Numbered from the stretch's first letter, positions 7,227 through 15,971 are shown. The stretch is DNA of 64,000 nt from Gemmatimonadota bacterium (GCA_030428885.1 JAUIEJ010000004.1:124001-188000); one strand, 5' to 3'. A program made the numbers and translations. Notes: generated by a model not told the origin, from the letters alone.

Positions 7227-8231
7227 GTGGACCGTTCTCCCGCCCCCTATCCGGCCACCGAGTTCTCCCGCACGCCGGTGGCCGTGGTCATCGACGACCA
7301 GGAGTGGACGGCCCGATCCCTCGACGGAATCCTCGGCGCGGCGGGATACGCCGTCCTGAAGGCCTACACCGGCGAGCAGGCCACCGATCTGGTGGGCCGG
7401 GTCCGTCCCGACGTGATCTTCGTCGACCTCCATCTGCCCGACATCGACGGCATGGAGCTGTGCGCCGGCCTGGTGGCGGCGGGCATGATCGGGGTCACGA
7501 CCCCGGTCATCGCCATGGTGCCGGGCAAGGTCTCCCGGGAGGAGCGCCTCGACGCCCTGCGCCGGGGCGCGTGGGAAGTGCTGGGACTCCCCTTCGACGC
7601 CGACGAGCTCGTGCTCCGCCTCGGGGCGGTGGTCCGGGCGAAACAGGCGGGGGACGCGGCCCGGGAGGAATCCCTCGTGGACGCCTCGACGGGGCTGTAC
7701 AACACCCGGGGGGTGCTCCAGAAGCTGTCCGAGCTCCGGTCCGACGCCTCCCGCAGCGGACGGTCCCTGGCCTGCATCGTGGTGGGACCCCGGGACGAAG
7801 CCGACCTGGGTCAGGTGCTGCGCCAGGCCCTCTCTCCTCCGGCCCCGGAGGAATCTCCGGCCGAGAGTATGGGACTGCTCATCGCCGAGGCCGCCGGCGA
7901 CGAGACGGTGACCCGGATCTGGCAGGCGACCCGACGCTCCGACGCCAAGGGGTCGCTGGGCCGCACGGTGTTCGTGGTGGTGGCGCCCGATACCGACGTG
8001 GACGGTGCCCGTCGTCTCGCCGAGCGGATCGTGGCCGGGGGGGCGGACCTCGACACGGGAGAAGACGCCGCCGAGGCCGATCTGGTGGCCGGCCTCTTCG
8101 CCGAAGGCGATCTGGAGGGGTCGCCCGTGACCGCCGGCGACTTCCTGGCCCGGGCCACCGAGGCCTTCCGCCGGGCTCAGGCCGACCCCGACGGCCCCCG
8201 CATCTTCGGCCCCGACCCTCGCCCGAACTGA
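7227..8231 (+). CDS. Degenerate receiver-domain protein with vestigial GGDEF-like C-terminus
   Basis: This 334-residue cytosolic protein carries an N-terminal receiver domain (residues ~17-135) with the acidic pair D23-D24 and a candidate phospho-acceptor D67 (VIFVDLHLPDIDG). The conserved Lys before the last strand is missing (LGLPF instead of xKPF), and the Ser/Thr switch position reads IAMVPG. The C-terminal ~180 residues begin DASTGLYNTRGVLQKL, like the start of a diguanylate cyclase domain, but no GGDEF motif follows. It is therefore likely a scaffold or sensor rather than an enzyme. It starts at a GTG at 7227, divergent from glmS. TATACT at 7176-7181 may be its -10 element. A hairpin terminator follows. 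Confidence 0.7.
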   Translation: MDRSPAPYPATEFSRTPVAVVIDDQEWTARSLDGILGAAGYAVLKAYTGEQATDLVGRVRPDVIFVDLHLPDIDGMELCAGLVAAGMIGVTTPVIAMVPGKVSREERLDALRRGAWEVLGLPFDADELVLRLGAVVRAKQAGDAAREESLVDASTGLYNTRGVLQKLSELRSDASRSGRSLACIVVGPRDEADLGQVLRQALSPPAPEESPAESMGLLIAEAAGDETVTRIWQATRRSDAKGSLGRTVFVVVAPDTDVDGARRLAERIVAGGADLDTGEDAAEADLVAGLFAEGDLEGSPVTAGDFLARATEAFRRAQADPDGPRIFGPDPRPN

Positions 8232-8247
8232 CGAGACGGGATACGAA

Positions 8248-8286
8248 ACGGCCCCCGACCGGGCGCGGTCCCCGGCCGGGGGCCGT
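8248..8286. terminator. Bidirectional hairpin terminator
   Basis: ACGGCCCCCG and CGGGGGCCGT pair perfectly. A further inner CCGGG/CCCGG helix is separated by one mismatch and leaves a 7-nt loop. It lies between the convergent receiver-domain and wzc-like genes. Confidence 0.75.
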
Positions 8287-8307
8287 GGTGCATCCGGCTG
8301 CGAACGA

Positions 8308-10734
8308 TCAGTCGGCAGCCCCCGCGTTGGCCGGGAGCGCCCGGGGCGACTCGTCGGCCTCGACGTCGAACTCCTCGTCTTCGGCTTCGTAGCCCGGCAG
8401 GTAGTAGGCCGAGTGGTAGCCGTACGACCGGATCACCTTGGCCGAGAGGTCGTTGAGCACGCCACCCAGGATCCGGAGCGGCACGTCGCCCAGGCTCTGG
8501 AGCTTGGCCTCCACCAGGGCCTTGTCGCTGGCCCCGGCCCGGAACACGATGGCCATGGCTCCCGTGAGGAGCCCGAGCTGGAAGGCATCGGCCCCCGCCG
8601 CCATGGGCGGGGTGTCCACGATGATCACCTCGTAGTGCGAGCGGAGGCGCGCCAGGAGCCGCTGGATCTGGGCACCCGTGAGGAGCTCGGGAGCCCGAGC
8701 CAGGCGCGTGCCCGAAGCCAGGACGTGGAGGTTCGGGTACTCGGTCTTCTGGATGAGCCCCTCGGCCCGCCCGCCGGACAGATAGTCCACCAGCCCCGGC
8801 TTGCGGTCCACCCCCAGGATGTGGTGCAGATCGCCCCGCCGGGTGTCGGCGTCGATGAGGAGCGTCCGGCGCCCCGTTTCGGCGAAAGAGAGGGCCAGGT
8901 TGGACGAGATGAACGTCTTGCCTTCCTCGGGCCCGGGGCTGGAGATGGCCACCATGAGGGGCCCCGCCGAGCCGTGGGCATACATGAGGCGAAGACGCAG
9001 TTCCCGGAAGGCCTCCTGCACCTCGAAATTGGCGCCGGCCTTCTGGGAGACCCGGGGAATCGTGCCCAGGATCTCCAGGCCCAGGCCCACCGACACGTCC
9101 TCCGGATAGCGGAAGCGGTCGTCGGTGCGATCCAGGAGCACGGCACCCAGGGCACCCAGCCCCAGGCAGGCCCCGAAGATCATGAGGGCCAGGGGCGCCC
9201 GGGGGTCGTCCACCGGGAACTGGGGCACCACGGCGTAGTCCAGGATCCGCACGTCCGACACGCTGCTGGCTGCCGCCAGGCGGGCCCGCTCGTAGCGCTG
9301 CCGCACCTCCCGGTACTGGTTGCTGGCGATGTCGAAGGTGCGCTGCAGCCGGGCCTCCTGGATGGTCCGGGCCGGGATGGCCTGGAGCTCCCGGGAGGCG
9401 CCGGCGATACGGGTATCGAGTTCGTTCGATCGGATGGCCAGGGCGTTGGCCAGATTGGTGAGCAGGCGGGGAATCGTCTGCTCCTCCATGGTGGCGATGG
9501 CCTGGGCCTCGTTCTGCACCAGCGTGTGCTGATCGGTGTAGCGCTCCCGCAGGGCCCGGTAGTTGGCCTGGCGGGTGTTGTACTCCTGGAAGACGCCCGT
9601 GAGCTCCGACGACCCCTGGACCGACGGGATCAGCTCGAGCTGGGTCACGGGCACGTCGCCGGTCTGATCGTTCAGGACCTCCAGGATGCGCTGCCGGTCC
9701 CGCTCGATGTCCGAGGCCTGGATCTGCATCCCGAAGAAGTTCGAGTACACGGGATCCCGGGTCTCGGCCACCCCGGGGACGACGGGTGCGGCCCGATCGT
9801 TCTCACCCGGGAGGGTGATGGTGCGCACCTTGAACGACTCCAGGGCGTACTCCGCCGAGTCCACCTCGGCCTGGGCCCGGTCGAGCTGCTCCCTGAGGGC
9901 CTCGGTGCGCTCGTCCAGAGCCAGACGCTTCAGGTCGGCGGCCACCAGCTCGAAGCGCCCCAGCACGGCGTTCACCGTGTTGGTGACCTCCGCCGGATCC
10001 GGTCCCTGGAGTTCCATGAAGAGCACGTTGCCCTCCTGGTCCATGCGGGACTGGATCCGCGCCTGAAGCTGCCCCGTGACCCAGCGCGGGCTCAGGAGGG
10101 TGAACCGTAGGACCCGCCCGGGAGTGAGAATCTCGGCCCCGGGCCGCCAGCGAATCCCCACCTCCTGCCCCACGGGCTCCCCCACGGAACCCCGATCCAC
10201 CTCCACGCCCTGGTCCGTGGCCAGGGTGAAGTTCTCCCCTGCCTCGTCCACGGTGAGGACGTAGCCTCCGAACTGGGACTGCTCGGCCAGGAAGAGCCCC
10301 GTCATGTCCGGCCGATCCTCGCGCCGGGCGTCGATGTAGAGCTGCTCGGCCACCACCACCGAGTCCAGCACCCGCCCGGTCCGGAGGAGCTCCTGCCAGG
10401 CGTAGCCCTGGAAGAGCTCGGCCGTCTGGATGGGCCCCTGGGCCTCCTCGGCCTGGGAGGTCTGCTCCAGCCAGATCGTGCCACTGGCGCTGTACTGGGG
10501 CTCGACCAGGGTGGTGGAATAGATCCCCCCCGCGAGGCCCACGCCTCCGGCCAGGACCACGAGCCACCAGAAGCGGCGCAGGGCCAGCAGGAGTCGCTTG
10601 GGAGAAAATCCCCCACCGCCCGAACCCGATTCCTCCACGGGCTCCGCCCAGACTTCCTCGGCGGGAGGGGTGGGCTGGAACTCCGTGGAGGGAAGGTGGT
10701 CGCCGTCCCGGAGAGTTGGAAGCCGATCTGACAT
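8308..10734 (-). CDS. Polysaccharide co-polymerase / tyrosine autokinase (Wzc-like BY-kinase)
   Basis: This 808-residue inner-membrane protein controls polysaccharide chain export and length through tyrosine autophosphorylation. An N-terminal Wzz domain starts with a membrane segment (FWWLVVLAGGVGLAGGIY). A long periplasmic coiled-coil with a GNVR-type region follows, then a second membrane segment (PLALMIFGACLGLGALG). The cytosolic kinase has Walker A (GPEEGKTFISS), Walker A' (TLLIDADTRRGDLH) and Walker B (VIIVDTPPM). The tail carries a tyrosine cluster (SYGYHSAYYLPGY), the expected phosphorylation region. The ATG at 10734 is preferred over longer in-frame starts because a near-consensus sigma-54 promoter lies just upstream. 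The cognate phosphatase is probably the low-molecular-weight phosphatase at 22936-23487. Confidence 0.93.
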   Translation of the reverse strand: MSDRLPTLRDGDHLPSTEFQPTPPAEEVWAEPVEESGSGGGGFSPKRLLLALRRFWWLVVLAGGVGLAGGIYSTTLVEPQYSASGTIWLEQTSQAEEAQGPIQTAELFQGYAWQELLRTGRVLDSVVVAEQLYIDARREDRPDMTGLFLAEQSQFGGYVLTVDEAGENFTLATDQGVEVDRGSVGEPVGQEVGIRWRPGAEILTPGRVLRFTLLSPRWVTGQLQARIQSRMDQEGNVLFMELQGPDPAEVTNTVNAVLGRFELVAADLKRLALDERTEALREQLDRAQAEVDSAEYALESFKVRTITLPGENDRAAPVVPGVAETRDPVYSNFFGMQIQASDIERDRQRILEVLNDQTGDVPVTQLELIPSVQGSSELTGVFQEYNTRQANYRALRERYTDQHTLVQNEAQAIATMEEQTIPRLLTNLANALAIRSNELDTRIAGASRELQAIPARTIQEARLQRTFDIASNQYREVRQRYERARLAAASSVSDVRILDYAVVPQFPVDDPRAPLALMIFGACLGLGALGAVLLDRTDDRFRYPEDVSVGLGLEILGTIPRVSQKAGANFEVQEAFRELRLRLMYAHGSAGPLMVAISSPGPEEGKTFISSNLALSFAETGRRTLLIDADTRRGDLHHILGVDRKPGLVDYLSGGRAEGLIQKTEYPNLHVLASGTRLARAPELLTGAQIQRLLARLRSHYEVIIVDTPPMAAGADAFQLGLLTGAMAIVFRAGASDKALVEAKLQSLGDVPLRILGGVLNDLSAKVIRSYGYHSAYYLPGYEAEDEEFDVEADESPRALPANAGAAD

Positions 10735-10784
10735 GACGTTGCGTTGGCTCGAGCGTTCGAGGGGAGTGCGGGCCCCGCTCCATG

Positions 10785-10800
10785 AGCAACCCCCGTGCCG
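10785..10800 (-). promoter_or_regulatory. Strong sigma-54 (-24/-12) promoter of the wzc-like gene
   Basis: On the minus strand the sequence is CGGCACGGGGGTTGCT. It matches the consensus TGGCACG-N4-TTGCW at every position except the first T. The predicted transcript start is near 10774, giving a 40-nt leader to the ATG at 10734. An imperfect GTTGC-N6-GC(C)AC element is centred 131.5 bp upstream of that start. Confidence 0.8.
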
Positions 10801-10897
10801 GACCATCCGGTTCGGGGACATGCCTCGAATGTATGCGCGTTTCCGCCGTAAACAAAAGATCTTTCGGCGACGCTCCTGCCCCGGACCTGCCACGCCT

Positions 10898-10913
10898 GTT
10901 GCGGGAGGGCCAC
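10898..10913. promoter_or_regulatory. Imperfect GTTGC-N6-GCAAC operator upstream of the wzc-like gene
   Basis: GTTGCGGGAGGGCCAC keeps the first half-site and four of five bases of the second. Its centre is 131.5 bp from the predicted sigma-54 start of the wzc-like gene, the same distance as the promoter-proximal perfect copy at 12587-12602 keeps from its own predicted start. It also lies about 90 bp before the activator gene, so it could mediate autoregulation. Confidence 0.5.
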
Positions 10914-11001
10914 AGGAAGCTTGGTTCTGTCGGATACGTGCCGAACCTTCGAAAGAGGGGGATGAACCTCCGAAGTTCTACGCCTGCGGGAGATCCTACG
11001 G

Positions 11002-12450
11002 ATGGACCGGTCGTATTCGGTGCTCGTCGTCGACGACGACGATACGCTACGTGAGACATGTGCCCAGTATCTGCAGAGCTTCGGCTTCGACGTCAGCAAG
11101 ACGGGACGAGGCGAGACTGCACTGGAGCTGGTGCGTAGACGGAGGTTCGACATCCTGCTGGTGGATCTGTATCTGCCGGGTTCGTCGGGAATGGACATCC
11201 TGGTGGAGGCGGTGGAGCGCCACCCCGGCGTGCGGGTGATTCTCATGACGGGCAATCCGTCGGTGGAATCGTCCCATCGCGCCCTGGAAGCCGGCGCCTT
11301 CGACTTCCTGCCGAAACCGTTCAGCGCCACCCACCTCGAGATCCTGGTGGACCGGGCCATCCAGTCCATGGCCGATGAACGGTCGCCGGCGGGCGGGGCC
11401 TCTCCGGCGTCGTGCCCCGACGAGGGAATCGTGGAGCAAGTGGGCGACTACGGACTCCTGGCCGAGTCCAAGGCGCTCCGGAACGTGGTGGATCTGGCCC
11501 GTCGGGTCGCCCGCACCGACGCTTCGGTGTTCATCACCGGAGAGAGCGGCACGGGAAAGGAACTCATCGCCCAGTTCATCCACTCCAACAGCCCTCGGAA
11601 GGACAAGCCCTGGGTCCCGGTGAACTGTGCGGCGGTGCCCGAGTCCCTCATGGAGTCGGAGATGTTCGGGCACGTGGAGGGGGCGTTCACGGGCGCGACC
11701 CGGGCCAAGGAAGGGCTGCTGGAGACGGCCAGCGACGGAAGTCTGTTCCTGGACGAGTTGGCCGAGATGCCCATGTCCATCCAGGCGAAGCTGCTCCGGG
11801 TGCTGCAGGACGGCGTCCTGCGCCGCGTGGGAAGCACCCGCACCGACGCCGTGGTGGCCGTACGGTTCATCGCCGCCACCAACCGGGATCCCCAGCAGGC
11901 CATCGAAGAGGGGCTGCTCCGGAAGGACCTGTACTACCGGCTGCGCGTCGTCCCCATCCACATCCCGCCCCTGCGGGAGCGCCCCGAGGACATCCGCTAC
12001 CTGTCGGAGTACTACCTCCGCCACTTCTGGACCCGGCACCGCCCCCAGGAGTCGGTCCCCCACCTCACCGACGGCGCCCGCGCCTTCCTGGTGGGGCACG
12101 ACTGGCCGGGCAACGTCCGGGAACTCCGCAACGTCATCGAACACGCGGTGGTCCTGGCCGAGCCCGACGGCGACATCCTGCCCTCGGCCTTCGATCTGGG
12201 AGCCGCGGGCGAACTCGCCGTGGGCACGGACACGGGATTCAGCATCGACCGCAGCCTGTTCCGGAAGGACTACCACACCGCGCGGGAGGAGATGCTGGCG
12301 GCCTTCGAGAAGGACTACCTGGCGTACATTCTCCAGGAAGCCGACGGCAACATGAGCAGCGCCGCCCGCATGGCCGGCGTGGATCGCACCACGCTCTACC
12401 GGATCATGGAGAAGCGGAAGCTGCGGCGGAGGGACCTCCTGGAGGCCTGA
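11002..12450 (+). CDS. Sigma-54-dependent response regulator (NtrC/PrsR-like activator)
   Basis: This 482-residue activator should open sigma-54 promoters after phosphorylation. The receiver domain (1-120) has D11-D14, phospho-acceptor D55 (ILLVDLYLPG), the T in LMTGNP and the KPF lysine. The AAA+ domain has Walker A (GESGTGKE), the sigma-54 contact loop GAFTGA and Walker B (SLFLDELAEM). The C-terminus is a Fis-type helix-turn-helix (MSSAARMAGVDRTTLYRIM), resembling regulators of XrtA/PEP-CTERM polysaccharide loci. The ATG at 11002 has GGGAG upstream. It is divergent from the wzc-like gene and lies directly before two perfect GTTGC-N6-GCAAC palindromes and the sugar transferase. No partner histidine kinase is adjacent; the kinase at 43096 is far away. 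Confidence 0.95.
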   Translation: MDRSYSVLVVDDDDTLRETCAQYLQSFGFDVSKTGRGETALELVRRRRFDILLVDLYLPGSSGMDILVEAVERHPGVRVILMTGNPSVESSHRALEAGAFDFLPKPFSATHLEILVDRAIQSMADERSPAGGASPASCPDEGIVEQVGDYGLLAESKALRNVVDLARRVARTDASVFITGESGTGKELIAQFIHSNSPRKDKPWVPVNCAAVPESLMESEMFGHVEGAFTGATRAKEGLLETASDGSLFLDELAEMPMSIQAKLLRVLQDGVLRRVGSTRTDAVVAVRFIAATNRDPQQAIEEGLLRKDLYYRLRVVPIHIPPLRERPEDIRYLSEYYLRHFWTRHRPQESVPHLTDGARAFLVGHDWPGNVRELRNVIEHAVVLAEPDGDILPSAFDLGAAGELAVGTDTGFSIDRSLFRKDYHTAREEMLAAFEKDYLAYILQEADGNMSSAARMAGVDRTTLYRIMEKRKLRRRDLLEA

Positions 12451-12555
12451 CGGCCCCGGTCTCTTCTGATTCGCCTCGCCGGAATCCCGGCACGGTCCCT
12501 GCATCCAAGGGGCCTGTGACCCCGTTCGTCCCGCCGGAACCGGGCGTCCGCGGGT

Positions 12556-12571
12556 GTTGCGCGCTTGCAAC
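12556..12571. promoter_or_regulatory. Upstream activator site 1, GTTGC-N6-GCAAC
   Basis: GTTGCGCGCTTGCAAC has perfect 5-bp inverted half-sites. It is centred 31 bp (about three helical turns) from a second copy and about 162 bp upstream of the predicted sugar transferase transcript start. The 345-bp space from 12451 to 12795 holds these operators and the promoter and no gene that I can support. Confidence 0.65.
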
Positions 12572-12586
12572 TGTCGCGCCGCGAAC

Positions 12587-12602
12587 GTTGCACGGACGCA
12601 AC
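12587..12602. promoter_or_regulatory. Upstream activator site 2, GTTGC-N6-GCAAC
   Basis: GTTGCACGGACGCAAC is the second perfect copy. Its centre is 131.5 bp upstream of the predicted sigma-54 start at 12726, the same distance as the operator/promoter pair at the wzc-like gene. The six central bases differ among all copies, so only the half-sites appear conserved. Confidence 0.68.
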
Positions 12603-12699
12603 AAATGTAGGAAACACCCCACACATGCGGAAATCCCGCGTCGAGACACCTTCAGTATAAGTCCCTGCAGAATAGACAGTTAGCGATTTTACAGTTCTG

Positions 12700-12715
12700 T
12701 GGTCAGGGATTTGCC
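12700..12715 (+). promoter_or_regulatory. Candidate sigma-54 promoter of the sugar transferase gene
   Basis: TGGTCAGGGATTTGCC has GG at -24, TTGC at -12 and ten bases between the invariant pairs. The -24 element departs from TGGCAC at three bases. The predicted start is near 12726, with a 70-nt leader before the TTG start codon at 12796. The surrounding ~150 bp are notably AT-richer than the rest of the window, as expected for a regulatory region. Confidence 0.55.
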
Positions 12716-12795
12716 TGAAGATATCTTCACAATTGGGCGCGATGAGGTTACTCTTGTCGTGACCGCTCGACGCGGACCTTCGAGGATTTCGAGAT

Positions 12796-13563
12796 TTGAG
12801 CCAGCTCGCCGAAAAACTGACTCCCGAGGACGGAGACACTCCTCGGCCGGGCACCGTCCGACTGCAAGTCGAAGACGGTGGCCTCCGGTCGCGGCGAGTC
12901 GCCGTAGCTCGTCGGCGGGCGTGGAACGAGCGCATGGTGCGGGCCCTCAACGTGGCCGTGGCCGGGGTGGGACTGATCCTCACGGCGCCCATCCAGCTCG
13001 TCATCGCGGTCCTGGTGAAGCTTTCCTCGCCGGGGCCGGTGTTCTTCACCCAGCCCCGGGTGGGAATCGACCGTCGTCGCGGAGCGCCGACGCCCGAGCA
13101 GTTGTCGCGGCGCGAAAAGGACTACGGCGGGCGGCTGTTCCAGATCTACAAGTTCCGCACCATGGTCCAGGGCGACGCCAAGCCGTCGCAGGTGTGGGCG
13201 TCGGAAAACGACCCCCGCATCACCGCGGTAGGGGCGGTTCTGCGGAAGTACCGCCTGGACGAGCTGCCCCAGCTCTGGAACGTCCTGAAGGGCGACATGA
13301 ACATCGTGGGTCCGCGGCCGGAGCAGCCCGACATCTTCCGGAACCTCCGGGAGCAGGTGGCCGCCTATCAGCGGCGCCAGCGGGTGCTTCCGGGCATCAC
13401 GGGCCTCGCCCAGGTGAGCCACCACTACGATCGGTCGGTGGACGACGTCCGCACGAAGGTGCAGTACGACCTGGAGTACATCCACCGGCGCTCGCTTGTG
13501 GAAGACCTCCGGATCATGGCCCGCACCCTCCCGGTCATGGTGGGGAAGAAGGGCTCGCTCTAG
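12796..13563 (+). CDS. Initiating sugar-phosphate transferase (PglC/WcaJ-type)
   Basis: This 255-residue monotopic membrane enzyme should transfer a phosphosugar from a UDP-sugar to undecaprenyl phosphate, starting the EPS repeat unit. A ~46-residue charged leader precedes the membrane re-entrant helix ([27 protein letters not shown]). The catalytic core follows with [21 protein letters not shown], the [26 protein letters not shown] series and [10 protein letters not shown]. It lacks the extra N-terminal membrane helices of full-length WcaJ/WbaP. The TTG start at 12796 has GAGG about 10 bases upstream. It follows the paired activator sites and the candidate sigma-54 promoter, suggesting that EPS synthesis is controlled at initiation. 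It converges on the GT2 gene 7 bp away. Confidence 0.93.
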   Translation: MSQLAEKLTPEDGDTPRPGTVRLQVEDGGLRSRRVAVARRRAWNERMVRALNVAVAGVGLILTAPIQLVIAVLVKLSSPGPVFFTQPRVGIDRRRGAPTPEQLSRREKDYGGRLFQIYKFRTMVQGDAKPSQVWASENDPRITAVGAVLRKYRLDELPQLWNVLKGDMNIVGPRPEQPDIFRNLREQVAAYQRRQRVLPGITGLAQVSHHYDRSVDDVRTKVQYDLEYIHRRSLVEDLRIMARTLPVMVGKKGSL

Positions 13564-13570
13564 GCGCCTT

Positions 13571-14776
13571 CTAGGCCGTCTTCCGCCGTGTGGGCTCCCA
13601 CACGGCCTGTCCCGCACCGCGAAACGCCCGGTACCACGCCCGCAGGATGGCGATGTTGCTGAGCACGGCGAACGCCCCCAGGGACAGCAGCTTCGGCAGG
13701 GGACGGTCGTCGGGGCGCCCGAGTCCCGCCCAGGCCACCGCCAGTCCCACCAGGAGCCCGCCCACCAGGACCGCCACGGCCAGGGGCCACTGGAGGGCCA
13801 CGGCCGTGAACACCAGGCCCACCCAGAGGGCCACCGCCGCTACGGGAATCAGCCAGCGGCACACCTTGTGGCTGAAGAGCATCCAGGCGAAGACGCCGTG
13901 GCGGAACGGGTTCAGGAGGTGGCGCTTCCAGCCGAGGGTTTCCATGCCCCGGGTGATGGTGCGCACCTTACGCCGGTATTCCCGATCGAGGGAGTGGGTG
14001 CGGGGCACGTAGCAGATGGCCTCGTTGACCGTCACGGCCCGGAAGCCGTGGTCCCGGGCCGTGAGGGCCGAGGCGAAGTCCCGGGAGAGGTGGCCGGGCA
14101 CCGGATGGCGATGGAGCTCGGCCCGGATGGCGTAGAGCGAGCCCGACGCCCCCACGATGCCGCCTCCTGCCCGGGTTTCCAGGTCCCGGAGCCACATCTC
14201 GTAGTTGACGTACCGGGTTTCGCCGGCGTTGGCCTCGTCGTGGCGGTTCTCGATGCTCACGTCCCGTCCCGACGCCACTCCCACGGTGGGATCGTCGAAG
14301 CGGCGCACCAGCGCCTTGATGGCCCCGGGGTCCCAGCGGATCGATGCGTCGGTGTTGACGATGATCTCGCCCGACAGGGTCGGGGCGACCTCGTTTTCGG
14401 CCTGCGTCTTCCCGCCCCGGGACTCCACGCGCCGGAGCTGGATGCCCTGGTCGGCGTACTCCCGGACGATGTCGTCGGTGCCGTCGCTGGAGGCATCCGA
14501 GACGATGACCCGCTCGATGCGTTCGGCGGGGTAGTCGAGCTCCAGGAGGCCCTGGATGGTGTCCCGGATCTGGGCCGCTTCGTTGTAGGCCGGAACCGTG
14601 ACCGTCACCGTGGGCCAGGGTGAGGGGTCGGGGTGGGCCCCGTCGTCCTCCCGCCGCCCGGCCTTCAGACCGAGAAGGGCCGGGTACCCCAGGAAGGTGT
14701 AGAGGGGCAGGAGCACGCCGAACGCCACGAGAGCGGCTCCGGTGCCCAGGAGGATCGAGGTCACGGCTGGCGACAC
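13571..14776 (-). CDS. Membrane glycosyltransferase family 2
   Basis: This processive-type GT2 enzyme of about 401 residues has an N-terminal membrane helix (ILLGTGAALVAFGVLLPLYTFLGYP). A catalytic domain follows (TVTVTVPAYNEAAQIRDT, VSDASSDGTDD, the DxD-type IVNTDASIRWD) with a distal basic RRKVRTITRGME segment. Four or so C-terminal helices anchor it (around LIPVAAVALWVGLVF and LSLGAFAVLSNIAIL). Such enzymes elongate polysaccharides at the inner face of the membrane. The GTG at 14776 is chosen because it sits just before the first membrane helix, with GAGG upstream. It is the last gene of a five-gene minus-strand operon beginning at 18890, 22 bp after the aminotransferase-like gene. Confidence 0.88.
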   Translation of the reverse strand: MSPAVTSILLGTGAALVAFGVLLPLYTFLGYPALLGLKAGRREDDGAHPDPSPWPTVTVTVPAYNEAAQIRDTIQGLLELDYPAERIERVIVSDASSDGTDDIVREYADQGIQLRRVESRGGKTQAENEVAPTLSGEIIVNTDASIRWDPGAIKALVRRFDDPTVGVASGRDVSIENRHDEANAGETRYVNYEMWLRDLETRAGGGIVGASGSLYAIRAELHRHPVPGHLSRDFASALTARDHGFRAVTVNEAICYVPRTHSLDREYRRKVRTITRGMETLGWKRHLLNPFRHGVFAWMLFSHKVCRWLIPVAAVALWVGLVFTAVALQWPLAVAVLVGGLLVGLAVAWAGLGRPDDRPLPKLLSLGAFAVLSNIAILRAWYRAFRGAGQAVWEPTRRKTA

Positions 14777-14798
14777 GGGGGGGCCTCGTTCTTCGGAT

Positions 14799-15971
14799 TC
14801 AGGGCCGCAGAGGGGCTGGAGCCGCGGTGAGCCACGCCTCCAGGCGCGCCCGGTCACGGGCGGACGTCTGGGAATGGGTCGGGAGGGTCAGGAGGTGCCC
14901 GGACAGCCGCACGCTCCCGGGAAGAGGATCGGCATCGCGGAGGAGGGGCTTGAGGGGCTCCAACGTGCCCAGCGGACGAGGGTAACTGGGCAGGACGCCC
15001 AGGGCCCGCGCCGCATCCCGGTCCACGCCTCCCCGGTCCAGGACCGGAAACCGCAGATACCCGGGGTCGGCCCCCGGCACCACGCCCACCGCCTCCACCG
15101 GGCCCCCGGGCGCGACGCCCGCCAGCACCGACCTCAGGTGGCGGGCCCGCTCCCTCCGGACCCGGGCCTCCTTCTCGGCGGCGTCCCGCGACGCCAGGAG
15201 CACCGCCGCCGACGCTGCGGCCATGGCCTCCACCGGGTGGGGCGGGTGGTAGCGGGTCTCCCCCAGGCCCAGGGCGGGAACCCGAGCCGGGATCCCGTAC
15301 ACCGACGGCCGCCCCAGAAGCCATTGGGCCGCCCCTCGGACCCCCATTCCCATGCGCCCTCCCGACGACCCCACCACCTCACCCCGCCCCCCGGCCTCCA
15401 CCGCCCCCCGGGCCCGCTCCGTCCGCAGGAGCAGGGCGCCGCCCCCCAGGCCCGTCCACCCCTTCCCCCGCCCGAAGCTCAACACCGTGGCGTCGGCCCG
15501 TTCCTCCACCGACCCCGGGCCGAACACGGCGCCGTGGGCCTGGGCCGCGTCGTGGATCCACGCCACGTCGGCACGGGCGGGCAGCCGATGGGGCTCCACC
15601 GGGATGCCGAAGAACGACACCACCACCGCCACGGCGGCGCCCTCCACCGCCCGGGCCAGCGACGGGGGATCGGGCTGGAGGGTGGTGGGATCGAGGTCGT
15701 AGAGGTGCACCGTCACCCCGGCGCCCACGGCCGCCGAGGCCAGGTCGTAGCAGCCCCATCCGGGAAGGGCCACCGCACCCCCGGGACCGGCCAGGGCCGA
15801 GATGCCCAGGGTCAGGGCCTGGGTACCGCTCCCCACCAGGGCCAGGGAGGGCGCACCGTGACGCTCCACCAGGAGGTCGTGGAGCGCCTGCCCCGCCCCG
15901 GCCGACGACCCGGCCAGAGCCAGGAGCGCCGCGGGCGGAACCGGGGTGTAGGCGGGCGGGACCTGGCGCAC
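14799..15971 (-). CDS. DegT/DnrJ/EryC1/StrS-family aminotransferase-like protein
   Basis: This 390-residue PLP-dependent enzyme probably aminates a keto-sugar nucleotide or a related small molecule for the polysaccharide. The family pattern is visible: VGSGTQALTLGISAL (cofactor phosphate contact), WIHDAAQAHGA (Asp that binds the pyridine nitrogen, then the AQ pair) and SFGRGKGWTGLGGG, where K in GKGWT is the candidate Schiff-base lysine. Several loops are Ala/Gly-rich and diverged, and the C-terminal part is less typical, so the substrate is open. The start is a GTG at 15971, 11 bp from the stop of the upstream FemAB gene. It is cotranscribed with deacetylases, FemAB and GT2, which favours a glycan-modifying role. 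Confidence 0.78.
   Translation of the reverse strand: MRQVPPAYTPVPPAALLALAGSSAGAGQALHDLLVERHGAPSLALVGSGTQALTLGISALAGPGGAVALPGWGCYDLASAAVGAGVTVHLYDLDPTTLQPDPPSLARAVEGAAVAVVVSFFGIPVEPHRLPARADVAWIHDAAQAHGAVFGPGSVEERADATVLSFGRGKGWTGLGGGALLLRTERARGAVEAGGRGEVVGSSGGRMGMGVRGAAQWLLGRPSVYGIPARVPALGLGETRYHPPHPVEAMAAASAAVLLASRDAAEKEARVRRERARHLRSVLAGVAPGGPVEAVGVVPGADPGYLRFPVLDRGGVDRDAARALGVLPSYPRPLGTLEPLKPLLRDADPLPGSVRLSGHLLTLPTHSQTSARDRARLEAWLTAAPAPLRP

Noticed and set aside
10735-10893. Longer N-terminus for the Wzc-like kinase
   Set aside because: The extra residues have no family similarity, and the region holds the near-consensus sigma-54 promoter.
14799-15971. A proper sugar-nucleotide aminotransferase with known product
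   Set aside because: The PLP motifs are present, but the substrate-binding segments are too diverged to name a sugar, so only the family is given.
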